From Campylobacterota bacterium (GTDB lineage: Bacteria; Campylobacterota; Campylobacteria; Campylobacterales; Sulfurovaceae): 5,623 bases of DNA. The stretch lies in assembly GCA_015488875.1 (NCBI GenBank), contig WFMX01000136.1:1-5623 (forward strand). Direction: 5' to 3'. Below the pieces are notes generated by a model. It was not told the DNA's origin, made no database searches, and worked only from the letters and a program-made list of their open reading frames with translations. How positions within the stretch are numbered: position 1 is the first letter of the stretch; every line of letters starts with the position of its first letter. The position numbers and the translations under genes are program-made. Shown one piece after another: positions 1 through 5,623 of this stretch.

Positions 1-932
1 GATTTGGTTGGAGTATAGATAGAGATTGGATAGTGCCTTGTTATGGTGTAGTGCCATCTATCAACTTCTCGATAGAGGCATATAGCGATATAGGTGATGG
101 TGTGATAGTACAGACACCAGTCTATCCGCCATTTTTCAACTCTGTACGAACTCACAGACGCAAACTTCTCGAAAATAGACTACTATATAGAGATGGTAAA
201 TACAGTATAGATTTTGATGATTTGGAGATCAAAGCAAAAGAAGCGAAGCTATTTATACTATGCTCACCGCACAATCCCGTAGGTAGAGTATGGGATATAG
301 ATGAGTTAGAGAAGATCGTAGATATTTGCAGGAGATATGATATCAAGATAGTATCTGATGAGATACACTCTGATATCGTATATGAAAAAGTGCATCATAT
401 ACTAGCATCTATAGCACCTGATATAACTATACTACTCAATGCACCATCAAAAAGCTTCAATGTAGCAGGATTGAATAGCTCTTTTGCTATCATAGCAGAT
501 AGAAAGTTGCGAAGTAAATATAGCAGAGCCCAACGCCACTCAGGTCTAGGTGATGGCAATCCCTTTGGGATCGAAGCAACGATAAGGGCATACAATTCAG
601 GAGAGGATTGGCTAGAGGGAACCAAGGAGTATTTTAGGGGCAATATAGCCTACATAGAAAACTTCTTTAGAGAGAGTGATGTAGATATACTCCCCACGGT
701 TACAGAAGCTACATTCTTGATCTGGCTTGATTGTACTGGTCTAGGGTTGAGTGATGATAAGTTGGAGGAGTTCTTTGTCAAAGAGGCAAGATTGGGACTC
801 AATAGTGGCATAAGCTTTGGTAGTGGCGGTAGTGGATTTATGCGTATAAATATCGCAACGGCTAGAGAGACGCTTGAAGAGGCTATGAGTAGATTGGCTG
901 AAGCCTACAGGAGAGTATTCATTGATAGATAA
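1..932 (+). CDS. MalY/PatB-family PLP-dependent C-S lyase (cystathionine beta-lyase type), 5'-truncated by window edge
   Basis: This is a fold-type I aminotransferase-like enzyme of the MalY/PatB group. Family members use pyridoxal phosphate to cleave the C-S bond of cystathionine or cysteine conjugates, giving homocysteine or a thiol, pyruvate and ammonia, in the cytoplasm. Visible signatures are SPHNPVGRVW (near nt 270-300), SDEIH (its Asp should pair with the pyridine nitrogen), APSKSFNVAGL with the Schiff-base Lys at codon 450-452, and RINIA with the substrate-carboxylate Arg at codon 843-845. The frame is open from nt 3 and reads FGWSIDRDWIV before the GTG at 33. These residues are family-like, so that GTG is internal and the true start lies outside the window. 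About 309 residues are visible of a usual 385-400, so roughly 80 N-terminal residues are missing. The TAA stop at 930-932 overlaps the next gene. The substrate cannot be told from sequence; a transaminase role is less likely given the MalY-type motifs. Confidence 0.9.
   Translation, partial: FGWSIDRDWIVPCYGVVPSINFSIEAYSDIGDGVIVQTPVYPPFFNSVRTHRRKLLENRLLYRDGKYSIDFDDLEIKAKEAKLFILCSPHNPVGRVWDIDELEKIVDICRRYDIKIVSDEIHSDIVYEKVHHILASIAPDITILLNAPSKSFNVAGLNSSFAIIADRKLRSKYSRAQRHSGLGDGNPFGIEATIRAYNSGEDWLEGTKEYFRGNIAYIENFFRESDVDILPTVTEATFLIWLDCTGLGLSDDKLEEFFVKEARLGLNSGISFGSGGSGFMRINIATARETLEEAMSRLAEAYRRVFIDR
909..915 (+). promoter_or_regulatory. Ribosome binding site for the S13-SPOR gene
   Basis: AGGAGAG lies 8 nt (counting from AGGAG) before a TTG codon at 922, inside the last codons of the upstream lyase gene. 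No ATG or GTG lies close to it in the downstream frame, so this Shine-Dalgarno sequence supports the TTG start and translational coupling of the two genes. Confidence 0.6.
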
Positions 933-2679
933 ATTTTTATATAGCGTTATAACGGTAGCACTTTTTAGTGTTGTCATGGCTAGTGCAGCTGTGTTGCCAT
1001 CGGATATTAGTTATATGATCAACAAGCATAAGTTTAATGCAAATGATGTGTCCGTATATATTAAAGAGACCGCCAAAGATAGAGTAATAGCATCATACAA
1101 TATAGACAACAAATTGGCACCAGCATCAGTGATCAAGGTCTATAGCACATACGCTGCTCTTTTGGAGTTGGGATATGGCTATAGTTGGCAGACTAAGTTT
1201 TACTATAGTGGGAGATTGAATGGCGGTCTGTTGGGTGGTGATATCGCCATCAAAGCATCAGGAGACCCTACGCTAAACAGTTCAGATATACCTCGTATAG
1301 TTGCAGCCTTCAAGTCAAGTGGGATCAGAAATATCAAGGGCGATGTCATCATCGACCGTAGCTATTTCAAGTCTATACAGAGAGATAGCTCACACTTCGA
1401 CAAAAATGTATATAGTGCCTACAATGCAATGCCAGATGCTTTGATGTTCAACCAGCATATGAGTAAATTTTTCATTTACTCAAAAGATGGAAAACACATC
1501 GTAAAAAAGGCGATATCAGGCAATAGCTACAGAGTGCAAAACTCTATCAAATCAGTATCTGGTAGCTGCAAAGGCAAGCGGTCATGGCCTAGCATCAGAG
1601 TAGATCACTCCACTGCTACACCTGCACTTGTAGTCTCAGGTAGATTATCAAAATCTTGTCGCAAGAGAACATACAGATATATCATCACCAAACCATACAA
1701 AGAGTTCTACTATGCACTTGTCAATGAATTCAAAAAACAAGGCATCAAATACAGAGGCAAGATGAGACTAGGCAAAATTCCCATAGGTGCAAAAAAATTC
1801 TATACCAACTACTCAGATTCACTAGAGAAGATCATATCTATCACTGCCAAAAAGAGTAACAACCTCTTCGCTAGACATCTCCTCTTGACACTAGGAGCAA
1901 AGATATATGGTGCTCCATCCTCATTGGACAAGGGTCGCAGAGCAGTCAAGCATATACTCAATAGATATCATTTGCTAGATAATCAAAGATGCCATATAGA
2001 TAACGGATGTGGACTCTCTCGCTCATCCAAGATCACTGCTAGGAGTATGGCAAGGGTGCTAGATCATGCGTACAGAGGATACGGCAAGCGGTGGATGCGT
2101 ACACTATCTATCGCAGGTGTAGATGGTACTATAAAGAGAAGATTTAGAGGAAGCATAGTCCAGCGAAGAGCATGGATGAAGACAGGCACACTCAATAATG
2201 CCAAAAATATAGTAGGCTATGTCCAGAGTAGATCAGGCAAGCTATATACAGTAGTTATATTGACAAATGGCAAAAGGGCTAGATGGCATGGTGCGGCGTT
2301 GGAAAACGAGATCATCAAATGGCTAGTGACATACGGTGGATCAGGTTCCAAGATGTCTATCGACCCAATCGACCAAAAGATAGATCGCAATAGTAAAAAA
2401 TTATGGGGCAGTAGTACCATGGCTACTGTAGAGACTACCAAGATAGTAGCACCTAGAGCAAATCCAAAGCGATATTTTATTCAAGTAGGCTCATACACCA
2501 CCAAGCCTAGTATGGAGTTTTTGCAAAAGATCATAGATAGCGGATTTGCCTACAAGGTGATAAAAAAAGATGCCAACTTCAAAGTACTCATTGGTCCATA
2601 TATCAAACCAAAAGATGCCACAAATGCACTAGCTAGAATAAAAAAGAGCATGCCGTCTGCTTATATGATACAGATATAG
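922..2679 (+). CDS. dacB: D-alanyl-D-alanine carboxypeptidase/endopeptidase (PBP4/DacB type, peptidase S13) with C-terminal SPOR domain
   Basis: This is a 585-residue periplasmic low-molecular-mass penicillin-binding protein. Family members remove the terminal D-Ala from peptidoglycan stems and cut D-Ala-mDAP cross-links. Residues 1-22 form a signal peptide (K4, hydrophobic core, ASA near 20-22). The serine-protease-like triad is complete: SVIK at 69-72 (nucleophile S69, K72), SNN at 312-314 and KTG at 420-422. S13 hallmarks SGDPTL (113-118) and DNGCGLS (360-366) are also present. Cysteines at 216 and 246 flank a CxxxxxW...SGxxxxxC block seen in other PBP4 proteins and could form a disulfide; C357 and C363 could pair as well. 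After a polar linker (about 472-513), residues 515-585 read as a SPOR domain (YFIQVGSY, then FKVLIGPY), which in other proteins binds denuded glycan at the septum. The start is TTG at 922, backed by an AGGAG 8 nt upstream, and the gene overlaps the lyase by 11 nt. A SPOR tail is not part of classical DacB, so septal targeting is inferred. Confidence 0.92.
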   Translation: MIDKFLYSVITVALFSVVMASAAVLPSDISYMINKHKFNANDVSVYIKETAKDRVIASYNIDNKLAPASVIKVYSTYAALLELGYGYSWQTKFYYSGRLNGGLLGGDIAIKASGDPTLNSSDIPRIVAAFKSSGIRNIKGDVIIDRSYFKSIQRDSSHFDKNVYSAYNAMPDALMFNQHMSKFFIYSKDGKHIVKKAISGNSYRVQNSIKSVSGSCKGKRSWPSIRVDHSTATPALVVSGRLSKSCRKRTYRYIITKPYKEFYYALVNEFKKQGIKYRGKMRLGKIPIGAKKFYTNYSDSLEKIISITAKKSNNLFARHLLLTLGAKIYGAPSSLDKGRRAVKHILNRYHLLDNQRCHIDNGCGLSRSSKITARSMARVLDHAYRGYGKRWMRTLSIAGVDGTIKRRFRGSIVQRRAWMKTGTLNNAKNIVGYVQSRSGKLYTVVILTNGKRARWHGAALENEIIKWLVTYGGSGSKMSIDPIDQKIDRNSKKLWGSSTMATVETTKIVAPRANPKRYFIQVGSYTTKPSMEFLQKIIDSGFAYKVIKKDANFKVLIGPYIKPKDATNALARIKKSMPSAYMIQI

Positions 2680-2689
2680 CAGAACTTTT

Positions 2690-2714
2690 ATCTAGGAGAA
2701 TACTAAAACTAGAT
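2690..2714. repeat. Short inverted repeat in the convergent intergenic spacer
   Basis: ATCTAG (2690-2695) is exactly complementary in inverted order to CTAGAT (2709-2714) across a 13-nt loop. It sits between two convergent stop codons (2679 and 2747), where a bidirectional terminator would be expected. The stem is only 6 bp and AT-rich, and neither strand has a proper U-tract after it, so terminator function is uncertain. Confidence 0.3.
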
Positions 2715-2746
2715 GGATCATAAATAACTTGACCTCACTCTATCAT

Positions 2747-3502
2747 CTACATAAAAGCCAAAAGAGATGCGGTCACTGCTACATTTAGCGACTCAACTCC
2801 ACGGTTCATGGGTATAGAGATAGAGATATCAGACAGAGACTCTATGGTGCTACTCACACCTTCGCTCTCATTGCCGAGTACAAATATTGTCTTGTTGCTA
2901 TACTTCACATCTGTATAATTATATGAAGCATGTGAAGATAGAGTATATACTTTCGCTCCATCTGATCGAAACTTCACTAAAGAGTCATACAACTTATCAC
3001 TCTTGATGATAGGGATACGAAATAGTGTACCCACACTCGCCTTGATGACTAGCGGTGATATCTGTGCTGTACCCTTAGTAGGTAGAAGTATAGCATCTAT
3101 ATCTCCTGCTGTAGCAGAGCGGATGATCATACCTAAGTTTTGTGGATTGGTGATGCCATCTAATGCCAATATACGATATGAGCTATTGTGCGATATGAAC
3201 TCATCTGCATCTCCAAAGTGTTCCAATACGATATCCAATGCCACGCCTTGATCTTGCTTGGAATTTTTGGATATCCGAGAGAGAGATTTTTTGTCATGAT
3301 ACACTGTCTCTATATCGCGTCTTTGTGCCTCCCTTAAAATATTGTCCATAATGGGTGCTTTTTTGTTGGAGTCACTTAGGTGTAGTTTGTGTATGGATAT
3401 AGTATCATCTAGTAGTGCCTCTAGGACAGCATTGCGTCCATAGATGGTGATGACACTATCAAAAAATCTCTTTTTTGCTAGATACTCTTTGGAGTCTCTC
3501 AT
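2747..3502 (-). CDS. rlmB: TrmH/SpoU-family RNA 2'-O-ribose methyltransferase, RlmB-like
   Basis: This 251-residue SPOUT-class enzyme should transfer a methyl group from S-adenosylmethionine to a ribose 2'-OH in RNA. RlmB itself modifies a guanosine in the 23S rRNA peptidyl-transferase region. The N-terminal half has the substrate-binding domain opening IYGRNAVLEAL (20-30) and an internal QG (85-86). The catalytic knot carries all three motifs: motif 1 NPQNLGMIIRSA (119-130) with the general Asn/Arg pair, motif 2 FVLGNESEGV (207-216), and motif 3 SIPM...SLNVAV (229-243). The IYG start implies an 18-residue N-terminal extension relative to E. coli RlmB, and the protein stops right after the last helix (SLLAFM), a few residues early. 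It is the last gene of the exbB-exbD-fabI unit: its ATG is 6 nt after the fabI stop, with only a weak GGTGA-type ribosome site. The rRNA target is inferred; a group-3 TrmH acting on another nucleotide is possible. Confidence 0.85.
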   Translation of the reverse strand: MRDSKEYLAKKRFFDSVITIYGRNAVLEALLDDTISIHKLHLSDSNKKAPIMDNILREAQRRDIETVYHDKKSLSRISKNSKQDQGVALDIVLEHFGDADEFISHNSSYRILALDGITNPQNLGMIIRSATAGDIDAILLPTKGTAQISPLVIKASVGTLFRIPIIKSDKLYDSLVKFRSDGAKVYTLSSHASYNYTDVKYSNKTIFVLGNESEGVSSTIESLSDISISIPMNRGVESLNVAVTASLLAFM

Positions 3503-3508
3503 ATCGTA

Positions 3509-4330
3509 TTATTCACCATTCCAAGCGATAGTCGGTTTGCCATTTTCATCGAAGTTGACTGCTGGCATTCCCATGATATTGTACCCTGCATCTACATAGT
3601 GTATCTCACCTGTGACACCTGAGCTGAGATCTGAGAGTAGATACATGCCTGAGTTGCCCACTTGATCTATAGTGACATTGCTTTTGAGTGGTGAGTGGTG
3701 ACCATTCCATTTGAGTAGGAATGAGAAGTCACTGATACCAGCTGCAGCTAGTGTCTTGATAGGTCCTGCTGATATGGCATTGACACGGATACCATCTCTA
3801 CCCAAATCCTCTGCTAGATATTTGACAGTCATCTCTAGTGCTGCTTTGGCTACACCCATTAGATTATAGTTTGGTACATACTTGACCCCACCATAATAAC
3901 TAAGTGTAAGTATAGATGATGAGTCTGACATGATTGGTCTAAGCTCTCTAGCTATCTCTATGAGTGAGTAGACAGATATCTCCATAGAGATACCAAAAGC
4001 ACTCTTTGGAGTATCTACAAACCTACCACTAAGCCCCTCTTTTGGTGCGAATGCGATAGAGTGTACTATGAAATCTATCTCACCCATATCTCTAGCCAAC
4101 GACTCTCTAAGTGCTGATATCTCTTCAGGTTTGCTCACATCACAAGGGTATAGCCTAGTACCACACTCTAGCTCTGTAGCTATTGGAGCTAGTTTTTTCT
4201 CAAATCTCTCATTGAGAAATGTGATAGCTACCTCTGCCCCTTGTTCTCTACAAGCTTTTGCTATACCATATGCTATAGATTTCTTATTTGCTATGCCTAA
4301 GATGACACCTTTTTTACCCTTCATTACCAT
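3509..4330 (-). CDS. fabI: Enoyl-[acyl-carrier-protein] reductase (NADH), FabI
   Basis: FabI carries out the last reductive step of each type II fatty-acid elongation cycle in the cytoplasm, reducing trans-2-enoyl-ACP to acyl-ACP with NADH. The 273-residue protein is a divergent short-chain dehydrogenase. The nucleotide site GIANKKSIAYGIA lies at 12-24. Y145, in TLSYYGG, matches E. coli Tyr146. The catalytic Tyr-x6-Lys is Y155/K162 in NYNLMGVAK, followed by RVNAISAGPIKTLAA (182-196). The C-terminal end DAGYNIMGM plus a short hydrophilic tail resembles the Helicobacter pylori form more than E. coli. Ala93 replaces E. coli Gly93, as in many natural FabI proteins. The start at 4330 has AAGGAG 6 nt upstream; a second in-frame Met is codon 3. 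The gene lies 16 nt after exbD and 6 nt before the methyltransferase, so it is probably cotranscribed with both. Confidence 0.96.
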   Translation of the reverse strand: MVMKGKKGVILGIANKKSIAYGIAKACREQGAEVAITFLNERFEKKLAPIATELECGTRLYPCDVSKPEEISALRESLARDMGEIDFIVHSIAFAPKEGLSGRFVDTPKSAFGISMEISVYSLIEIARELRPIMSDSSSILTLSYYGGVKYVPNYNLMGVAKAALEMTVKYLAEDLGRDGIRVNAISAGPIKTLAAAGISDFSFLLKWNGHHSPLKSNVTIDQVGNSGMYLLSDLSSGVTGEIHYVDAGYNIMGMPAVNFDENGKPTIAWNGE

Positions 4331-4336
4331 GCAACT

Positions 4337-4342
4337 CTCCTT
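4337..4342 (-). promoter_or_regulatory. Ribosome binding site for fabI
   Basis: The - strand reads AAGGAG 6 nt before the ATG at 4330, in the 16-nt gap after the exbD stop. It is the strongest Shine-Dalgarno sequence in the - strand group and fixes the first of two nearby Met codons as the start. Confidence 0.7.
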
Positions 4343-4346
4343 GATT

Positions 4347-4721
4347 TTATTTTGTGATGACAGAGATATTTTTAAATCCTCTGCTTTTCAATATATCTAT
4401 GATAGATACAAACTTTTGAAACTCTGTCTTTTGATCTGTCTGTAGAGATATTATGTCCTTTTTGGGATCTAATTTCTTCAGCTCTACTTCCAAATTTTTG
4501 ATACTTAGTGGTATCTTGTTGTAATAGTATTTACCGCTCTTGTCTATAGATATCACCATCGCTTTTTTTTCTGTGATCTTTTTGGAGCTAGCTGTAGGTA
4601 GATCTACTTTGATAGACTTTTGGTTGATGAACGATGCTGTAGCTAGCACTATGACAAGTAGCACTAGCACTATATCTATAAATGGTACGACATTTATCTC
4701 AGTAAATGCTTTTCTTCTCAT
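4347..4721 (-). CDS. exbD: Biopolymer transport protein ExbD/TolR family
   Basis: ExbD is the single-span partner of ExbB. Together they conduct protons across the inner membrane and energise TonB (or, as TolR, the Tol-Pal system). The 124-residue protein has a short cytoplasmic N-terminus, then INVVPFIDIVLVLLVIVLATA (9-29), the signature membrane segment. Its D16 matches the essential membrane Asp (Asp25 in E. coli ExbD). The rest is a periplasmic domain of the usual size. The ATG overlaps the exbB stop by 4 nt (ATGA), so translation is probably coupled. No tonB, tolA or tolB follows; fabI comes next instead, so Ton versus Tol partnership cannot be settled here. The short length and the pairing with a small ExbB favour ExbD over TolR. 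Confidence 0.9.
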   Translation of the reverse strand: MRRKAFTEINVVPFIDIVLVLLVIVLATASFINQKSIKVDLPTASSKKITEKKAMVISIDKSGKYYYNKIPLSIKNLEVELKKLDPKKDIISLQTDQKTEFQKFVSIIDILKSRGFKNISVITK

Positions 4722-5218
4722 CTATCTCTTCTCGTCTCTTGATACTCGCCTCTTTCGCTCTTTTCATCTTGTAGTATCTCCCACCTAGCTATGAGTCTAT
4801 CTACTTTGCTTAGTAGTGCATTGTATATCACCGTGGCTGGTATGGCTACGACCAAACCTGCTGCTGTCGCTTTGAGTGCTAGAGCGAGGTGTTTCATGAT
4901 TTCGCCTGTATCTATATCATTTTGTTTGTCACCGATGATATAAAATGTCAATATGATGGCGAGTACTGTACCGAGTAGTCCTATATATGGTGCATTACTA
5001 CCGATAGTAGCGATAGTACCTAGCCTCTTTGTGAGATCTAGTTCTAGTGCTAGCTTATGCCTATAATGCGAGAGATCTACAGAACGATAGAAGAGTATCC
5101 TCTCCACTGCAAAAGCGAAAGTTATCATACTCAAAAAAATGAGCAATCCTATGATCCCATAATCTACGATATTTTTTATATGTTCTATCTGCAAGAGCAT
5201 CTCCATTTTTTTATACAA
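4718..5218 (-). CDS. exbB: MotA/TolQ/ExbB proton channel family protein, ExbB
   Basis: This is the multi-span inner-membrane subunit of the ExbB-ExbD proton channel. The 166-residue protein has three hydrophobic segments at about 19-38, 74-96 and 113-136. The family motifs sit in the last two: APYIGLLGTVLAI (76-88) and ALALKATAAGLVVAIPATVIYN (112-133), with T84 and T118 at the positions of the conserved channel threonines. The cytoplasmic loop between the first two spans is only about 35 residues, a minimal form common in Campylobacterota. The start is uncertain: TTG at 5218 gives the longest frame and has a weak GTGAG 5 nt upstream, but ATG at 5206 or 5200 would remove only 4 or 6 non-conserved residues. 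It is the first gene of the - strand unit and overlaps exbD by 4 nt. Confidence 0.88.
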   Translation of the reverse strand: MYKKMEMLLQIEHIKNIVDYGIIGLLIFLSMITFAFAVERILFYRSVDLSHYRHKLALELDLTKRLGTIATIGSNAPYIGLLGTVLAIILTFYIIGDKQNDIDTGEIMKHLALALKATAAGLVVAIPATVIYNALLSKVDRLIARWEILQDEKSERGEYQETRRDR

Positions 5219-5235
5219 TTATACTCACTTTTATA
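5218..5235 (-). promoter_or_regulatory. Candidate sigma70-type -10 elements for the exbB operon
   Basis: Two -10-like hexamers lie on the - strand just before exbB: TATAAA at 5235-5230, preceded by a run of six T's, and a perfect TATAAT at 5223-5218 that overlaps the TTG codon. Neither has a clear TTGACA at 17 bp, but Campylobacterota promoters often lack one and have T-rich upstream DNA. If TATAAT is the real -10, transcription would begin at about 5210 and only ATG 5206 or 5200 could be the start, with almost no leader. The TATAAA version is compatible with the TTG or ATG start. Confidence 0.35.
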
Positions 5236-5241
5236 AAAAAC

Positions 5242-5424
5242 TTACTTTAGGAGCATCATAAGGAAGCTCCCAAAAACTAAATTACCCATTTCACTAATGC
5301 TTGTGCTCTCGTTTGAATTTTCTACATCATCGTATAAAATCAGATAGTAATAGTAAAGTTTTGGTTCCTTACTAAGGATTAGAAGTACATTAAAGGCAAC
5401 GCTTTTTAGAAGGAGCCTATGAGA
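5242..5424 (-). other. Open reading frame without a start codon upstream of exbB; possible gene remnant
   Basis: On the - strand, 60 codons are open between a TGA (5427-5425) and a TAA (5244-5242). The translation looks protein-like, with KSVAFNVLLILSKEP near its start and GNLVFGSFLMMLLK at its end, but I do not recognise it. It has no ATG, GTG or TTG except one ATG 15 codons from the end, so it is not an intact gene. Unlike its neighbours it uses no ATA or AGA codons. It could be the tail of a foreign, decayed gene or a chance opening in AT-rich DNA; chance cannot be excluded at this length. It shares 31 nt with the + strand remnant. Confidence 0.2.
5366..5378. repeat. 13-bp palindrome in the intergenic region
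   Basis: TCCTTA-C-TAAGGA is a perfect 6+1+6 palindrome about 150 bp upstream of exbB. It could be a protein-binding site, but it is far from the candidate promoter and does not match the Fur box pattern I know. A single occurrence of this size can arise by chance. Confidence 0.25.
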
Positions 5425-5573
5425 TCATAGGAGTAGATGGAGAGCATCAGCCTAGAGTGCATGGTGTGACCACATCAAGAGCTTGGATCAATGTGCTAGC
5501 ATCCTCATACCTAGAGGGCAAGAGCTTTGATATACCTGTCGAGTATGCCAAGATTTTGAAAGTCGTAGTGTAG
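5394..5573 (+). pseudogene. C-terminal remnant of an unidentified gene, start lost
   Basis: The frame is open from 5394 to a TAG at 5571-5573 (59 codons) and reads clearly protein-like from about 5403: FLEGAYEIIGVDGE, then VHGVTTSRAWINVLASSYL, then SFDIPVEYAKILKVVV at the end. Codon use (ATA, AGA, CTA, GTA) matches the neighbouring genes, which suggests real coding ancestry in this genome. There is no ATG, and the only in-frame GTG (5457) lacks a ribosome binding site. The frame is closed by a TAA at 5391 with AT-rich, non-coding-looking DNA before it. It therefore looks like the 3' end of a resident gene left by a deletion or partial duplication. I do not recognise the family; a loose likeness to dehydrogenase C-termini was not strong enough to name it. 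Confidence 0.45.
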
Positions 5574-5586
5574 AACAGAAAATTTT

Positions 5587-5600
5587 AGAATCTCAATTCT
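5587..5600 (+). terminator. Weak hairpin with T-rich tail after the + strand remnant
   Basis: AGAAT (5587-5591) and ATTCT (5596-5600) form a 5-bp stem with a 4-nt loop, followed by TTATTTT. It lies 13 nt after the remnant's TAG stop, where the lost gene's terminator would be. The stem is short and AT-rich, so the call is tentative. Confidence 0.22.
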
Positions 5601-5623
5601 TTATTTTCGTGCTTGTATTTAAA

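Noticed and set aside
33..35. GTG at 33 as the start of the lyase gene
   Set aside because: The frame stays open upstream to nt 3 and encodes family-like residues (FGWSIDRDWIV), so the gene begins outside the window.
152..977. Three - strand open frames beneath the lyase gene
   Set aside because: They are Ser/Leu/Ile-rich shadows of a well-supported + strand gene and have no recognisable motifs.
3509..4330. Ala93 in FabI as a triclosan-resistance change (E. coli Gly93 position)
   Set aside because: Ala at this position is natural in many FabI proteins, including triclosan-sensitive ones, so it carries no resistance meaning alone.
4068..4445. 125-codon + strand open frame across the fabI/exbD junction
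   Set aside because: It is antisense to two strongly supported genes, shows no family motif, and reflects the codon structure of the opposite strand.
5250..5270. GGAGC/GCTCC inverted repeat as a terminator or riboswitch upstream of exbB
   Set aside because: The stem is only 5 bp with an 11-nt loop, no adjacent U-tract on either strand and no wider conserved structure that I can see.
5219..5623. tRNA, CRISPR, insertion-sequence ends or a Fur box in the gene-poor end
   Set aside because: I found no cloverleaf with a TTCRA-type arm, no repeated spacers, no terminal inverted repeats with target duplications and no GATAAT-type iron box.

Overview
The window looks like ordinary chromosome of a Campylobacterota (epsilonproteobacterial) species. 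The enoyl-ACP reductase resembles the Helicobacter form, including its C-terminal tail, and ExbB is the short, minimal kind. Codon use favours ATA (Ile), AGA (Arg) and CTA (Leu) in a moderately AT-rich genome. A sulfur- or hydrogen-oxidising relative such as Sulfurovum is my best guess, but the genus is inference.

The layout is two convergent gene groups plus a decayed end. On the + strand, the window opens inside a MalY/PatB-type PLP-dependent C-S lyase (1-932, 5' end missing). It overlaps by 11 nt a penicillin-binding protein 4-type (peptidase S13) D-Ala-D-Ala carboxypeptidase/endopeptidase with an unusual C-terminal SPOR domain (922-2679). A 67-nt convergent spacer follows. On the - strand, reading from 5218 down to 2747, come exbB, exbD, fabI and an RlmB/TrmH-family rRNA 2'-O-methyltransferase. 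Their spacings (4-nt overlap, 16 nt, 6 nt) indicate one transcription unit.

The last 400 bases (5219-5623) contain no intact gene. They hold a probable promoter for the exbB operon, a + strand coding remnant with host-like codon use but no start (5394-5573), and a - strand open frame without a start codon (5242-5424) that may be a second remnant.

Most of the genes serve the cell envelope: peptidoglycan trimming at the division site (S13-SPOR), energy transfer from the inner membrane to the outer membrane or Tol/Ton partners (ExbBD), and fatty-acid elongation (FabI). The methyltransferase and C-S lyase are housekeeping or metabolic passengers. I see no defence system, mobile element, CRISPR array or RNA gene. 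The points most worth following up are the S13-SPOR fusion and the remnant-bearing junction near 5400.
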